Shown: positions 1 through 11,396 of the stretch, piece after piece
How positions within the stretch are numbered: position 1 is the first letter of the stretch
Layout of the letters: the number at the start of each line of letters is the position of its first letter
Translations under genes and position numbers: made by a program
The notes under the pieces: model-generated
The model's input: only the letters and a program-made list of their open reading frames with translations
Databases searched by the model: none
Told to the model about the DNA's origin: nothing
Assembly (NCBI GenBank): GCA_030272155.1
Contig: CP126201.1
Span: forward strand, 2,764,501 to 2,828,500
Length of the DNA: 64,000 nt
Direction of reading: 5' to 3'
DNA from: Tetradesmus obliquus
Lineage: Eukaryota > Chlorophyta > Chlorophyceae > Sphaeropleales > Scenedesmaceae

Positions 1-726
1 ACTGGTAGGCTTCGCTGCTTGATGTAGCAAGCAGTTGCACACCCAGCAGCAGCACGCCTCAAGCCTGCTGAGATACAAAAAACAGCAGCGGGCTGAAACG
101 TGCATGGCACGCAGACAAGCTGTACACAAGCTGACGTCTGCTGCTGCCAAGATGATCAGTGCTGCTCAGCTCAGCTGCCACAAGGAATCACAGGCAGCAG
201 GCACTGCCTGTCTGTAGTGTACATAGCAAGCGCACTGCGGGCAGTTGCAGCAATCAACCAGTCCTGCATACCGAGGCATGCGGGACCTCGCAGATGCAGC
301 GAAATACATAGGTGCTTTTCCAAACACAACACCCACAGCTGCAAACGATCATCCACCTAGACAAGACATCCAGCTTCAAAGCAGTAAAGCACCATGAACT
401 CTGCGTGATTCACGCCTGCTTTCCTGCAGCCAGCTGCAGTCCGCTGCAACGCGACCCATTTACAAAGCACCATTACCAGCAGCGCTACAGTCATCAGGAC
501 GCTGCAGCGGCAGCTGCAGCATGCTCCTCCATATGAAATGTGCTTGCAATGCTCCTGCAGGCACTTGCGCAGGTCTGACTCATGCTGCTGCTGTGCTGCC
601 CAGCTGCCTTCAACGCAATGCTGCACGCGCCGCTGCACGCGCCGCTGCATGCGCAACGCCGCAGCTGGTGCCTTCCCCTTTCCCACCCTATGGGTCACAG
701 CTCGTCATCTTGCCTGCTGCGCAAGT
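1..726. other. Flank with no gene recognised
   Basis: No coding exon could be supported here. The stretch is rich in short CTG/GCA runs and has a small internal repeat of a CACGCGCCGCTG-like unit near 627-655. It is the 3' flank of the small minus-strand gene that ends at 727. A minus-strand TGTAA (plus-strand TTACA at 460-464) is a candidate polyadenylation signal for it. Confidence 0.4.
460..464 (-). terminator. Candidate poly(A) signal of the 95-residue gene
   Basis: TGTAA on the minus strand, about 260 nt past the stop codon. TGTAA is the usual chlorophycean polyadenylation signal; its use here is inferred. Confidence 0.3.
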
Positions 727-1215
727 TTAGCTGGTGGACTTTCCAAAGCCAAAGATTTTGCTCCACAGTCCTGAAGGCGCCTTGGTCAGGCCGCTGTTGC
801 CAGCCCTGGAGCGCTGCCACTCTGCAGCAGCACGACAGCAGGCACAGGAGTGTCAGAAATACTGCAGTCGGATGATTTGATTACCTAAATTGCTGTGCCA
901 CGCCCACTGGGCAGGTATCAAGGGGAGTGGAGCCTGCTGTGCTCTGCAGCTGCTGTGAGCTTATATGTCTGTCAGATCCCTTGCCGGCCTCTTCCAGACC
1001 CCTGCATAGTATCGTTACCTACCTGATTTCCAGTCCCACATCGCCACATCTGAAGGGGAGAAGGTCCTGTATAGATCCGCGTTGATGTGCTCGTGGGACT
1101 CGTGTTGTTGCTCCGCCACTGTCTGATGTGCCGTGGGATGCGATGTCGAGGGGATGGGCTTTGCATCTGAGTGGGCCACAGTCTGTGTCGAAGGCTTGGA
1201 GAACGGGGAAGCCAT
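727..1215 (-). CDS. Hypothetical 95-residue protein, two exons
   Basis: Exon 1 is 1215 down to 1023 and exon 2 is 821 down to 727 (stop TAA at 727-729). The start ATG at 1215 opens MASPFSKPST. Exon 1 ends in a strong donor (CAG then GTAGGTAACG), and exon 2 follows a CTGCAG acceptor. The phase-1 join keeps the frame and gives a complete 95-residue protein: a hydrophilic, Ser/Thr/His-rich N-terminal half, then a Trp-rich segment (AMWDWKSEWQ), then a basic-aromatic C-terminus (GLWSKIFGFGKSTS). No signal peptide or membrane segment is seen. The family was not recognised. The gene is head to head with the DUF1349 gene, with about 500 bp between start codons. Support is only the agreement of start, splice sites, phase and stop; a longer gene with extra exons is possible. 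Confidence 0.55.
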
Positions 1216-1711
1216 TTTGCCGTGTGACAGGTGCAGTTCGCGAGTCTGTCGTGAGTTCTTTGTCGTGATTTGTGCTATTTGATGCTGCACGATATACACT
1301 GTGTGTCCAGCAATGGCTCGGATAAGAAGACGCGGGACTGTCACAAGTCCGGAATGACTTTTGGGCTCAAGGGTTCGCTCATTTGCGTGACTCGAGCAAC
1401 TTGCCTTCATTGGTCACCCGAAAGCCATCAGCATAGGCCACTCAAGCTCAGCATCAGATCGGCAACTGCTGTTGCTTGAACGTTGGCTGGTGTGTCGGGT
1501 GTTTGCTTGCCACCTGCTGCCTGCCAGTCGAGAGCAAGCTTTTAAGTGATCAATACGCTTACAGCTGAATAATCCAACATCTGCTGTGTCAGTGCTACTC
1601 ACAGCAGGTGCTGTGTTGAAGCCTGCCCGGACGTCAGCCAACCCTAGCCAACCGCTGCTTGTGGGTCCAAACACGCCAGCCTGCAAGAACCTTTGCTGAA
1701 AGGCAGCTCAC
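1216..1711. promoter_or_regulatory. Shared divergent promoter region
   Basis: About 500 bp separate the start codons of two head-to-head genes (minus-strand ATG at 1215, plus-strand ATG at 1712), so both promoters and 5' UTRs must lie here or overlap the genes. No TATA box or other named element was identified. The role is inferred from position only. Confidence 0.4.
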
Positions 1712-2247
1712 ATGGCAGCATCTACGTCATGTTCGAACACAAAGGTTTTATGGGAGAACTTTAGGTCAGAGCAGTACGATGCACGGCTGCAGTGGGCGTT
1801 CCCCCCGGCCTCTCACAGCATCAACCAACAAGGTGGCTTGGTAGTGCAGACAGCTGGAGAGACAGGTGTGCATCAGTGGAAACAGTGCTGCTTGGTGGTC
1901 TTTGTTTTGTTCAATAGTGCTATGTGTTTGGATAGTGTTGCAGTGTTCTTATGCCCACCATCTCACGGTGTGCAATGTCAACCGCTACAGTGGTATGCGT
2001 GTCACACCCAGTAACACTGACTACAAACACAGACTACACTTTGCTACACTGTTGGACCCTTGCCAGTGACGTGATGAAAGTAGCGCACAATGAAGCAGCA
2101 ACAAGCGCCTGTGTGCCCCATGACAGCAGATTCTGGACGAGGTTCTTGTGCATGGTGAACATTCGCATGCTGGCTTGCGCTTTACAGCAACCCCCTTGCA
2201 CACCCTTGCACGCATCATGCAAGCCGGCTTGCTGCTGCACTGCCTGC

Positions 2248-2281
<34 letters not shown>

Positions 2282-3608
2282 GTTGCTTTGCACAAACAAC
2301 CGTCAATAAAGCATAGACTACTGGGAGCGAACACACTACGGCTTCAGGAACCAGAACGGCCACTTCCTGCACTTGCCTGGCCTGCGGGGCGACTTCTGCA
2401 TCGCTAGCACTGTGTCTACGCAGCCGCAGCAGCGCTTTGACCAGGCCGGGCTCATGGTGTGGATCAGCAAGAGCTGCTGGCTCAAGACCTCAGTGGAGTA
2501 CGGCGGGCCTGGCAGGTGCGGAAGCATATGGCGCTGTTATTTGGGCTCGGGAAATAAAAACCTTCTTGATGTGACGGTTTGGTAGTGCTGACGGTGCAAT
2601 GTGAACACTGTGTGGTGAGGCACGCAAGCAAGCGGTGTGCGAGGGTGGGAGTCATGGCTAACATGGTTGGTGTAGCATGCGGTGCCACCGCCGCCATCAA
2701 CAAGAAGCAGCAGCGGAGCACCTTGCTGTCATGCATCAGCAGCACTGCACAGCGCACCATGATGGCGTCGCTCACGCGCAATTCCTCAGCTAGTGGCACT
2801 GTGGCCACAGCACTGACGCAGCTGTCACCTGCCTGCAGGCCCAGCCAGCTGGGAGTGGTGGTCACCAACTGCGGCTACTCAGATTGGAGCACCATGGACT
2901 TCCCGGATGCGATGCAGGTGTGACCATAAGTTTGCAGGAAAAGCAGAAGCAGCGCAGCTTGTTGACTGCCTTTGACCACACACCTCCAGAGGGTTGGAGG
3001 TGACCTGGATGTGTCGTTGCATCTCCTGCCCTTGTCCCTGCTGGTCATGTAACGGTGAGCGTATGCATGTTGTTCTACGTGTATGTTGGGCCGGGCCAGT
3101 GTGCTGCCGCTGATTGTGCTAATTTTCATGCTGTTGCTGAGCTGCCGGCGCTGCTGCTGCTGCCTCCTCCTCCTTCCTCCGCTGTGGTGACTGCCATCAC
3201 TGGCGTTCGTGTGTGCAGCTGGCGCTGCGCGTGCGTAGGGAGGGCAGCGACTACATTGTAGAAGCATGCATCCCTCAAGACTCCTATAGTCCGGCAGCAG
3301 CAGGTAGCAGCAGCAGTGGCAGTAGCTTGCCCATCCGTGTGGGCAGTGGAACAGTGGGCAGCCCAGCCAGTGAATGGACGCAGCTGCGCATCTGCCACCT
3401 CATGGAGGATGTGTCTCCTGCAGGAGTCGGCAAAGATGGGCTGGAAAATGTTGAGTTTGGGCTGCAGCTGCAGGCGGCATGTGAGGCATTGCCCCTGAGT
3501 GGTGTTGCGGCAGGGCTGTATGCTTGCAGTCCAAAGCCGGGGGGTGGCTTCCAGGCACAGTTTGACCGGCTGCACATCGTCTCTGGCAGGCTGCCTGGGC
3601 ACATGTGA
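1712..3608 (+). CDS. DUF1349 family protein (regulation of enolase 1-like)
   Basis: Four exons: 1712-1865, 2317-2515, 2839-2917 and 3219-3608 (stop TGA). All junctions are GT-AG and in phase, giving 273 residues. The protein reads as a whole DUF1349 domain, a concanavalin-like beta-sandwich related to yeast Ree1. It has WENF near residue 14, the FW/YW-ERTHYGFRNQNGHF core spanning the exon 1/2 join, FDQAGLMVWI, LKTSVEY, LGVVVTNCGYSDWST, LRVRREGSDYIVEA, and the closing GLYACSPKPGGGF. Relative to the compact bacterial and fungal family, the region between the LRV strand and the WTQLRICHL strand and the stretch before GLYACSP are longer and Gly/Ser-rich. Known members are soluble; Ree1 is linked to enolase regulation in yeast, but the molecular activity is unknown. 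No targeting peptide is evident. Intron 2 ends close to a (CTG)n tract. Confidence 0.85.
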
Positions 3609-3872
3609 GCGACGTGCACAATGATGAATTGAACAGTCAGGTTATGCGCCGAAGTAATCCAGGCTGGTCGAACAGCTTGTGTAACATGGTGGATGGGACT
3701 TTAGGATTACTTCGATGGTAGGGGTGTTCAACCATGTTGCGTCACCCGTCACTTTCACAGAGGGTTTTTGGTGATGGCTCTTATAGGCTGCTGCAGCCAA
3801 CCATATGCTGTGGCTACAGTCAATTCAAATGTAATCTGTGCTCCGGGGTGCCTGACATCAGCTGCATGCACA
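3609..3872. other. Tandem intergenic gap with poly(A) signal
   Basis: Gap between the DUF1349 stop and the desaturase start. A TGTAA at 3680-3684, about 70 nt past the stop, is a likely poly(A) signal. The desaturase promoter and 5' UTR must follow within about 190 bp. Confidence 0.4.
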
Positions 3873-5412
3873 ATGGGGAAGGCAACTGTCAAAAGCAGTC
3901 AACAGCACCCAGCAACAGCTGACGCTTGCCGGCTTGCGGCCATCGATCTCAGCAGCCAAAGAAGCGAGTATATCTTTCAACTCCCATCGGGGCTGCGCCG
4001 ACTCGGCCTGAGCTTGCTGCTAGACGAACGAGATGAGCCAGCACTCCACCTCCTGTGCAACGTTCTCTTCACCACAGTGCCCGCAGCTGTGCTCCTGCAC
4101 GCATTTAGAGTCCAATCGCACTGTATTGGTCTAGCCTACTTCGTTGTCAACTACGTGCTGTTCCTCCAGCGCTTCCTGCTGACGCTGCACTACACTGAGC
4201 ACAGGAAGCTGTTCAAACCAAGTAGGTGCAGAAACTGGTGGTGCCCATAATCTGCAGAACTGGCAGGTCTTCCATCAGCATGGTTGGGGCGTTCTGTGTT
4301 GTTGTTTCAGCATGCAGCAACAGCAGCTTGGTAGGGCATGCACCATGCTGCTGCATCAGTGCAACCACCGCCAGCTGGCAGGCTGCAGTTGTGCACACCA
4401 CCTGCACTCAATGGAGGCCCCAGCTGCTGGGGTTTGATGCCTGGAATCAAGCTGCCAGCATGACATGCGTCATCACATGAGCAGCAGCAGCATCGGGCAA
4501 TCACGCACTCCTTGCTGGGCCGATGCACACCTGGGCATTCATGTGCCGCTGCAGACAGGGGCCTCATGCAGCCCCTGCTGCTCCCACTTCACACACCAAC
4601 CAGCCATGCAGCAGTGACAGCGCATACCTCACAAATCGTTCACCCTCTATCCCCGCCTGCCGCCAACAGCAACTTGGTCCCAACGCTCAAACCCACCACA
4701 CCTGTTTGGATTGACAGCTTTGACCATGTTTGACCATGACTTTTCTCCTGCAGGCTGCGGCTGGCGCAATCACCCCTGGCGCCCTACCTGCTGACGCCGC
4801 TGTTTGACCTCATGTTTGACCCTTTTCCTGCAGACTGCGGCTGGCTCAATCACCTGGCGCCCTACCTGCTGTCGCCGCTATTTGGCGTGCCAGCTGGCGC
4901 GTACCGGCTGCACCATGTGGTGATGCACCATGTGGAGGACAACGCATGGGGCTGGGACCTGTCCTCCACTGAGGGCTTCCGGCGGGACAGCCTGGCCGGC
5001 TTTGTCTTGTGAGTGCACCAAATAACAGCACTGAGCAGCACTAAGAGTAGCAGCGCAGCAATAGCTAGAAAAGTGCTGTGTTCTGTGAACGAAGCACAGC
5101 AGCACTGAGTGGGCGCAACAGCTTTTAGTGCAGCTGCACCACGCTGTCATGTGCCGCGTTCAGGACAATGCTTGGGGCTGGGACCTGTCATCCACTGAAG
5201 GCTTCTGGCGGGACAGCCTGGCAGGCTTTGTCTTGTGAGCAAACTTTATGCTAAGCAGCAGCAGGTGCAGCAGCGCAACAGCCAGCACGGAGCTGCGGCT
5301 TGTGGGTGGCTGCTTGTGCTGAGGCATGCACGACACAGCAGCAGCAGGTGCAGCAGCACAGGCCGCACTCAACACCTGTCTTGCCTTCTGTGCTGCCCCC
5401 TGATGATTTGCC

Positions 5413-5465
<53 letters not shown>

Positions 5466-6133
5466 AGCTACTGGCTGCGCTTCCTGCTGGTGAGTGGCAT
5501 TGAGCTGCCGCTGTATGCGCTGCGCCGCAGCCGCCACAGCCACGCAGCCACAGCAGCAGCAGCCATGGCTGGCGGCTGGCTGCTCACAGCTGTGCTGTGG
5601 CAGCGCTGTGCTGTTGCCACTTTCTACACGCTGCTGCTGCCGTACCTGGTGTCATCTTTCGCGCTAATGTTTGGCAACTGGTGAGCGGCGAGCGGCCTCA
5701 GCTCAGCAACAGCAGCAGTGCTTCAGCTTGCTGAGTGCTTGTGTAGTGGTCAACCACAGATGCATGTGTTGCTTCCGTACTCGTGGCTGCTGACTTTGCC
5801 TGCTGTGGTTCATGACGGACGCATGGTTCCATGTGTGCCATATGCTGCTTTACCTCCCAAGCTTGTAACAACAAGCACCACCTGAGACGCAACCATAGCA
5901 ACCCACGGCTGCCTCAATGCTACTGCTGCTGCTGCTGCGTGCAGGAGCCAGCACATCTTTGTTGACATGGATGCGCCCTGCCACAACCACAGCCTCACCT
6001 ACGACTGCCCGACTGCAGCTGCTGCTGCTGCTGCTTGCAGCAGCCAGCACATCTTTGTTGACCCAGATGCGCCGCGTGACGACTACAAGCTCACCTACAA
6101 CTGCCTGGCCTGCCCCGACAACCCCAAGACCTG

Positions 6134-6188
<55 letters not shown>

Positions 6189-6804
6189 GCAGGAGCCAGC
6201 ACATATTTGTGGACCCTGATGCGCCTCGTGACGACTACAAGCTCACCTACAACTGCCTGGCCTGCCCCGACAACCCTAAGACCTACAATGACGGCTACCA
6301 CATCATACACCACGCCAACAGCAGGCTGCACTGGAGCGAGATGCCTGCTGCATTCGTGCAGCAGCTGGAGCTGCATGATGCCAAGGACGGTGAGTTTGGC
6401 CTTTTTGAATCGTATATATGTTAGGTTTGTTTGCCCCAACCTTGTTATGACGCTAGTTGGCCAGCAACGCGCACATATGCAAGTGTACAAGTTTCAGCGG
6501 ATGCTGAATATAAGGTACAAGGATGCTGTAGTGCTGTCAATCAAACTGCCACTGACCTGCTGCCACCTGTCTGCCCCGCCTGCCAACCTGCTGCTGCTCA
6601 ACTGCCGTGCTCACAACTGCAGCGCTGGCGTTCAAGGGCATAGGGTTCTTTGATGTTGGCCTTGCAGTGTTCACTGGCCGCCTGGGCTGGCTGGCTGACC
6701 GCATTGTGCCTTGCGGGCCCAAGCAGGCAGCGCGCAGCAGGCAGGAGTGGGTGCAGCTGCTGCAGCACCGGCTGCAGCCTGTCACTCGCGTGAAGGTGGC
6801 ATAA
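3873..6804 (+). CDS. Membrane fatty acid desaturase-family protein
   Basis: Five exons: 3873-4221, 4834-5008, 5468-5680, 6193-6389 and 6623-6804 (stop TAA), all GT-AG and in phase; 371 residues. The histidine boxes of the integral-membrane desaturase/hydroxylase fold are visible: YTEHR at the end of exon 1, HHVVMHHVEDN in exon 2, and GYHIIHH in exon 4. Hydrophobic segments lie between them (exon 1 before the first box; the GGWLLTAVLW and TFYTLLLPYLV stretches in exon 3). FGNWSQHIFVDP joins exons 3 and 4. Such enzymes bind two irons and oxidise acyl chains in the ER or plastid membrane; substrate and position cannot be read here. The start at 3873 (MGKATVK) was chosen because the reading frame just upstream is low-quality; an upstream in-frame ATG at 3768 would add 35 residues. 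Introns carry tandem copies of the edges of exons 2 and 4. Confidence 0.85.
4733..4882 (+). repeat. Acceptor-side tandem copy of desaturase exon 2
   Basis: Two direct copies about 80 bp apart of a unit made of TTTGAC, a pyrimidine-rich stretch, CTGCAG and the exon start (TGCGGCTGGC...CGCCCTACCTGCTG). The second, starting at 4834, is in phase and runs on into the full exon. The first has lost one base and the frame. Confidence 0.75.
5164..5234 (+). repeat. Donor-side copy of desaturase exon 2
   Basis: A second copy of the 3' part of exon 2 (codons for DNAWGWDLSSTE through FVL), again followed by GTGAGC and preceded by a CAG acceptor-like site. It sits in the intron downstream of the full exon (4834-5008) and has only a few substitutions. 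Confidence 0.8.
5413..5466 (+). repeat. (CTG)n microsatellite at an intron 3' end
   Basis: An uninterrupted CTG run that ends as the CTGCAG acceptor of desaturase exon 3, so the triplet tract takes the place of a normal polypyrimidine tract. Confidence 0.85.
5944..6389 (+). repeat. Three acceptor-side copies of desaturase exon 4
   Basis: Copies begin after CAG at about 5944, 6039 and 6193. The first decays after about 50 bp. The second runs to CCCAAGACC and then TGA. The third is the complete exon with the YHIIHH box. (CTG)n tracts separate the copies. Confidence 0.8.
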
Positions 6805-7531
6805 TAGGGCGGGGATAATGGTTGAGGGATTATGACGCTTTGATGATCACAAATACAAAGCGCTTCAGGCCGGCTGCAGCCTGTCGTTTGCGGGAAGGTG
6901 GCGTAATCCTTCTACACCCAGTGGGTGGGGCTTGTAAGGGTTGACGACGCTTGTGTGGCTGCCCAATGAGCCTGGCATCGGCTGAGAAGTGGGCTTTGTT
7001 TAATTCTTGTAACATCCAAGGATTGAGGTTGTTACTTGGAGGTGTGTAACTTGGTGGTGTTCGGACATTCAACACTGCAACCGTGGCAACGAGCAGACGG
7101 GCTTTGGACGCAGCCGTCCGGCTGAGTCCTGACCATGCATATTGTCATTTAAACAAATTTTTTTATTAGTGAGATGACTGAAAATGCCTACATGGTGCAG
7201 GCCAGGATGAAGTGGGATGCTGAACGCACGGTAAATCTCCGTAAGATTCTGCTGCCGTCTGCAACCCTGGACCGGCCGTGAACCAGGCTTGGGAGCCTTA
7301 AATGTGACATTACTCCTACATTTTAATCTGTATGTACGATTCGCTCGAAAATTTGCACCAAACATATGTTAACTGTTGGCGTCATTCCAAGTGACGGTGA
7401 AGTGAGGCGACAACCAAGCAGAGCGGAATGCAAGTGCACCACCCGCAAAGCGTAGGTACCGCCTGGAAGCACTCAGATCAAACATTGAATGTTCAAAGCT
7501 TCGTTTTAGGCGATGCTAAGTTGACACCGAG
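6805..7531. other. Intergenic region between desaturase and FAS1 genes
   Basis: Holds a TGTAA at 6933-6937 (likely poly(A) signal of the desaturase) and AT-rich DNA around 7150. A 34-codon open frame near 7173 (MTENAYMVQARM...) has no supported function. The FAS1 promoter must be in the last few hundred bases; no element was recognised. Confidence 0.4.
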
Positions 7532-7961
7532 ATGAACAGCACCGTTATCCTCGTCTTGTGCGTGGCTGCCGTAGTGGCGCTGGCCGCGCCGACACAGGTA
7601 GCCATATCATTTTATGCTTGAAGATTATCGTAACGAAATGTGTTTGGTACGCTCGAACGGCTGTAGCTGACAGTGCCTAACAGTGTCAGCAACAGCAGCA
7701 TGCCCAGACAGTGCTTCATTGCCCTGAGAGCAAAACCTGGGTGCAGGGAATGACCGTTTAAGTCTCTGATATCGACTCCCTGCTGTGTGGCCAGTCTCTG
7801 CATCAGCACTTATGTTCATTGTCACCAGGCCATTTAAAGATTGCCAGCAGCAGCAGGTGCAGTGCGCTGCACCTTCACCATGCATGCAATTCCAGTTAAC
7901 ATGCATGGCACAACCAAACAACCAATCAGTTTCACTCTTGTCTGTTAGCAGTGTTACACCA

Positions 7962-8022
<61 letters not shown>

Positions 8023-8404
8023 AGGCGCAGAGTTCAGACGTCTTCTCCTGGATGGACAGGAATGCCAAAGGCTTCAAGTCCCTGGTCAACCTGCTGGGCA
8101 TCACGCGCGCCAGGCTGCCAGCAAAGACGAAAGGCACACTGCTGGTGCCCTCAGACAAGGTGAGAAAACTGTCAGGCCCTAATCAGGCCTGGCCTTGTTT
8201 AGGGTTGAGGTAGATCAGCAGGTCAGCAGTAGTAGCAGCAGCAGCAATCAGAATGCCAAGGGCTTCAAGTCCCTGGTTAACCTGCTGGGCATCACCCGCG
8301 CCAGGCTGCCAGCAAAGACAAAAGGCACACTGCTGGTGCCCTCAGACAAGGTGAGAAAACTGTCAGGCCCCTTGTCAGGCCTGTCCTTGTTCAGGATTGA
8401 GGTA

Positions 8405-8459
<55 letters not shown>

Positions 8460-8581
8460 CTGCCAGCCAAGGCAAAGGCACGCTGCTGGTGACCTCTGAC
8501 AAGGTGAGGCAGCAGCAGGGTGAGCCAGTGGCACAGTGCATGTGTCTTGCAGGGAATAGCAACTCCGAATTGCTGGCAGCC

Positions 8582-8617
<36 letters not shown>

Positions 8618-11364
8618 GCAACAGCCTGGGTTCCAGCAGGCTCGTCCGCTTATGATGTGTAGGACTTGAAGCAGCGGCAGGCAGCGCGCGCAGCACACAG
8701 CTGCATGCACCTCCTTGATGCGGCCAATGCACTGTTCAAGTGGAGAGGAGTGTGCTGGCAAACAGGCTATTGATGGTAAATACATACTTGATCTTGCCGG
8801 TGCATCTGCTCTGCTGCAGGCGCTCAATGAGTTTGTGAAGCAGATGAGCATGAGCGGCAAGGAGTTCATGTCTCGCAAGCAGCTGGTGGACCTGGTGGTC
8901 AGCTACCACTTCATCCCAGGTAAGCCGCCCGGACTTTATGTCCAGCACAGTTAAGGCCAGCACATCTCCTGAAACAGCCATAGGTAGCCGTGTTCATCCA
9001 TGCAGCCTAGGTCACAGCAGCTGGTGGACCTGGTGGTCAGCTACCACTTCATCCCAGGTGGGGCTGGCAGCAGCAGCAGCACCAGCAGCAGCAGCAGCAG
9101 CAGCTTTAGGACACATTAATCAGTGATATGTTGTAGGTGTGGCCTGGTGGTCAGCTACCACTTCATGCCAGGTGGGGCAGGCAGCAGCAGTGTGGCTTCC
9201 AGGTTTGTCTGTTGCAATCTGAACTGCTGTGACTGCCACCGAATCCAGTGGACGCCATGCTGCCTGCATCCTGCCACGGCTGGCCAGCCACAGCTGCCTC
9301 TGGCCCAGTGAAGCTTAGAATTGGTCTGCTACTGACCCTGCGCTGCTCTGCTGTCCCCACCCTACCTGCACCTTCATCACCTGCACTTGACTTCATGTGA
9401 TCAGGCTACCATTGGTCTGCTCCTGACCCTGCGCTGCTCTGCACCTGCGCATGCTCGTTACATGCACATGTACTGCTGCTATCAGGCTACCAAGCCAAGT
9501 CCATCGAAGATGTGCCTGGCAACCCCACCCTGGCATTTACTGCTGACTTCAACTACGTGCGCCACTCATCTTGGTGCATTTCTCGTATGGCTGCCAAGTG
9601 TGGGACTGACCTCTCTGCTGCCCTGGTGTCCCTCCGCTCTGCTGCCTTCACCTGTACACACACCAGGCTACCAGGCCAAGTCCATTGATGACGTACCCGG
9701 CAACCCCACCCTGGCAGTTACTGCAGATTTCAACTATGTGCTGCGCTTCTACAAGGGCAGCGGGCGCGTGTGGGTCAAGGACGTGCAGGGCAACGATGTG
9801 CCCATCAAGCAGAAGCCGATCCAGTTTGGCCAGCTCAGCGTGATTCCAATTGACCGGGTGCTCATGTCTGGCGGCTACTTCTTCAACGGCCTGGTGAGCG
9901 CAGTGGTTTGTTATCCTTGTGTGGGTGGCGGTTGGGGTGGCGGTGGTTGTTCTGGATTGCAGCAGGTGCAGAGGTCGAGTGATAGTGAAGGGTGACACAG
10001 CATGCATGTGCTGCGCTTCTACAAGGGCAGCGGGCGCGTGTGGGCCAAGGACGTGCAGGGCAATGATGTGACAATCAAGCAGAAGCTGAGTCAGTTCGGT
10101 CAACTCAGCGTCATTCCAATTGACCGGGTGCTCATGTCTGGCGGCTACTTCTTGAACGGCCTGGTGAGCGCAGTGGATTGTTTTCATTGTGGGGGTGGGT
10201 TTGGGGTGGCGGTAGTTGTTCTGGATTGCAGCAGGTGCAGAGGTCGAGTGATAGTGAAGGGTGACAGAATGCATGTGTGTGGCTTCTTCAATGGCAGCGG
10301 GCGCATGTGGGTAGAAGACGTGCAGGGCAATGATGTGACGATTAAGAAGCCGATTTAGTTTGGCCAGCTCAGCGTGATTTCAACTGACCGGGTGCTCATG
10401 TCGGGCGGCTACTTCTTCAACGGCCTGGTGAGCGCAGTGGTTTGTTTGTTTTTCCTTGTGGGGGGGTGGGGGTTGGGGTGGCGGTAGTTGTTCTGGATTG
10501 CAGCAGGTGCAGATCAAGTGATAGTGAAGGGTGGCACGGCATGCATGTGTGTGGCTTCTACAAAGGCAGCGGCCGCATGTGGACCAAGGACGTGCAGGGA
10601 TACGATATGACAATCAAGCAGAAGCCGATTCAGTTTGGCCACCTCAGCGTGATTCCGATTGACCGGGTGCTCATGTCTGGCGGCTACTTCTTCAACGGCC
10701 TGGTGGGGGGGTGGGGATGCGGAGTTGTTGGCATGAAATGTGGCAGTCTTGTGCACACTATACACGCTGGAAAAACCCAGAAATCCCAACAAACACAAGC
10801 TAAAATTGCTTGATCACTCTCCTTTGACAGCTGCCCATTGCGGTCTGCGTCCTTTCAGCAAAGCCAGGTAGCACAGGGTGCCGTATTACTGAACGGCGGC
10901 TGCTACCACCGCCACCGCCACCGCCACTACTGCTGCTGCTGCTGCTGCAGGATGCGCTGAAGCAGTACCCGCAGTGGTCTGAGGCATTCCAGCTGGCAGA
11001 GCAGGCCGGCTGGCCAGTTAGCAGCGACAAGTCAGACATCACCATGTTTGTGCCAAGTGAGTTGCTATTGCAACTGTTCAAACCTGCGCAGCCACCCTTG
11101 TGGTGTGTTTGCCCAGCAATGGCCGTTGCTCGCTTGACTGACGCTTTGCTGCTGCTGCAACAGTGGCAGCAGCAGAACGCGCTTGGAGGACACCATAACC
11201 AGAAGCGCCAGCACACACCTCAACTCTGTGCTGCACTGTCCCGCATTAAAACATGCATCCCGCACACACATTCGCGCTGCTATTACAACACTGCCTGCCT
11301 GCAGATAATGGTGTGATCTCTGCTGTGCCAAGGCTGCCTGGGTCGGCCTGAGCAAGGCGCAGCA

Positions 11365-11396
<32 letters not shown>

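Noticed and set aside
3768..3872. Upstream in-frame ATG as the desaturase start
   Set aside because: The 35 extra codons are Cys-rich without family similarity and lie close to the preceding gene's poly(A) signal; ATG 3873 was preferred, with some doubt.
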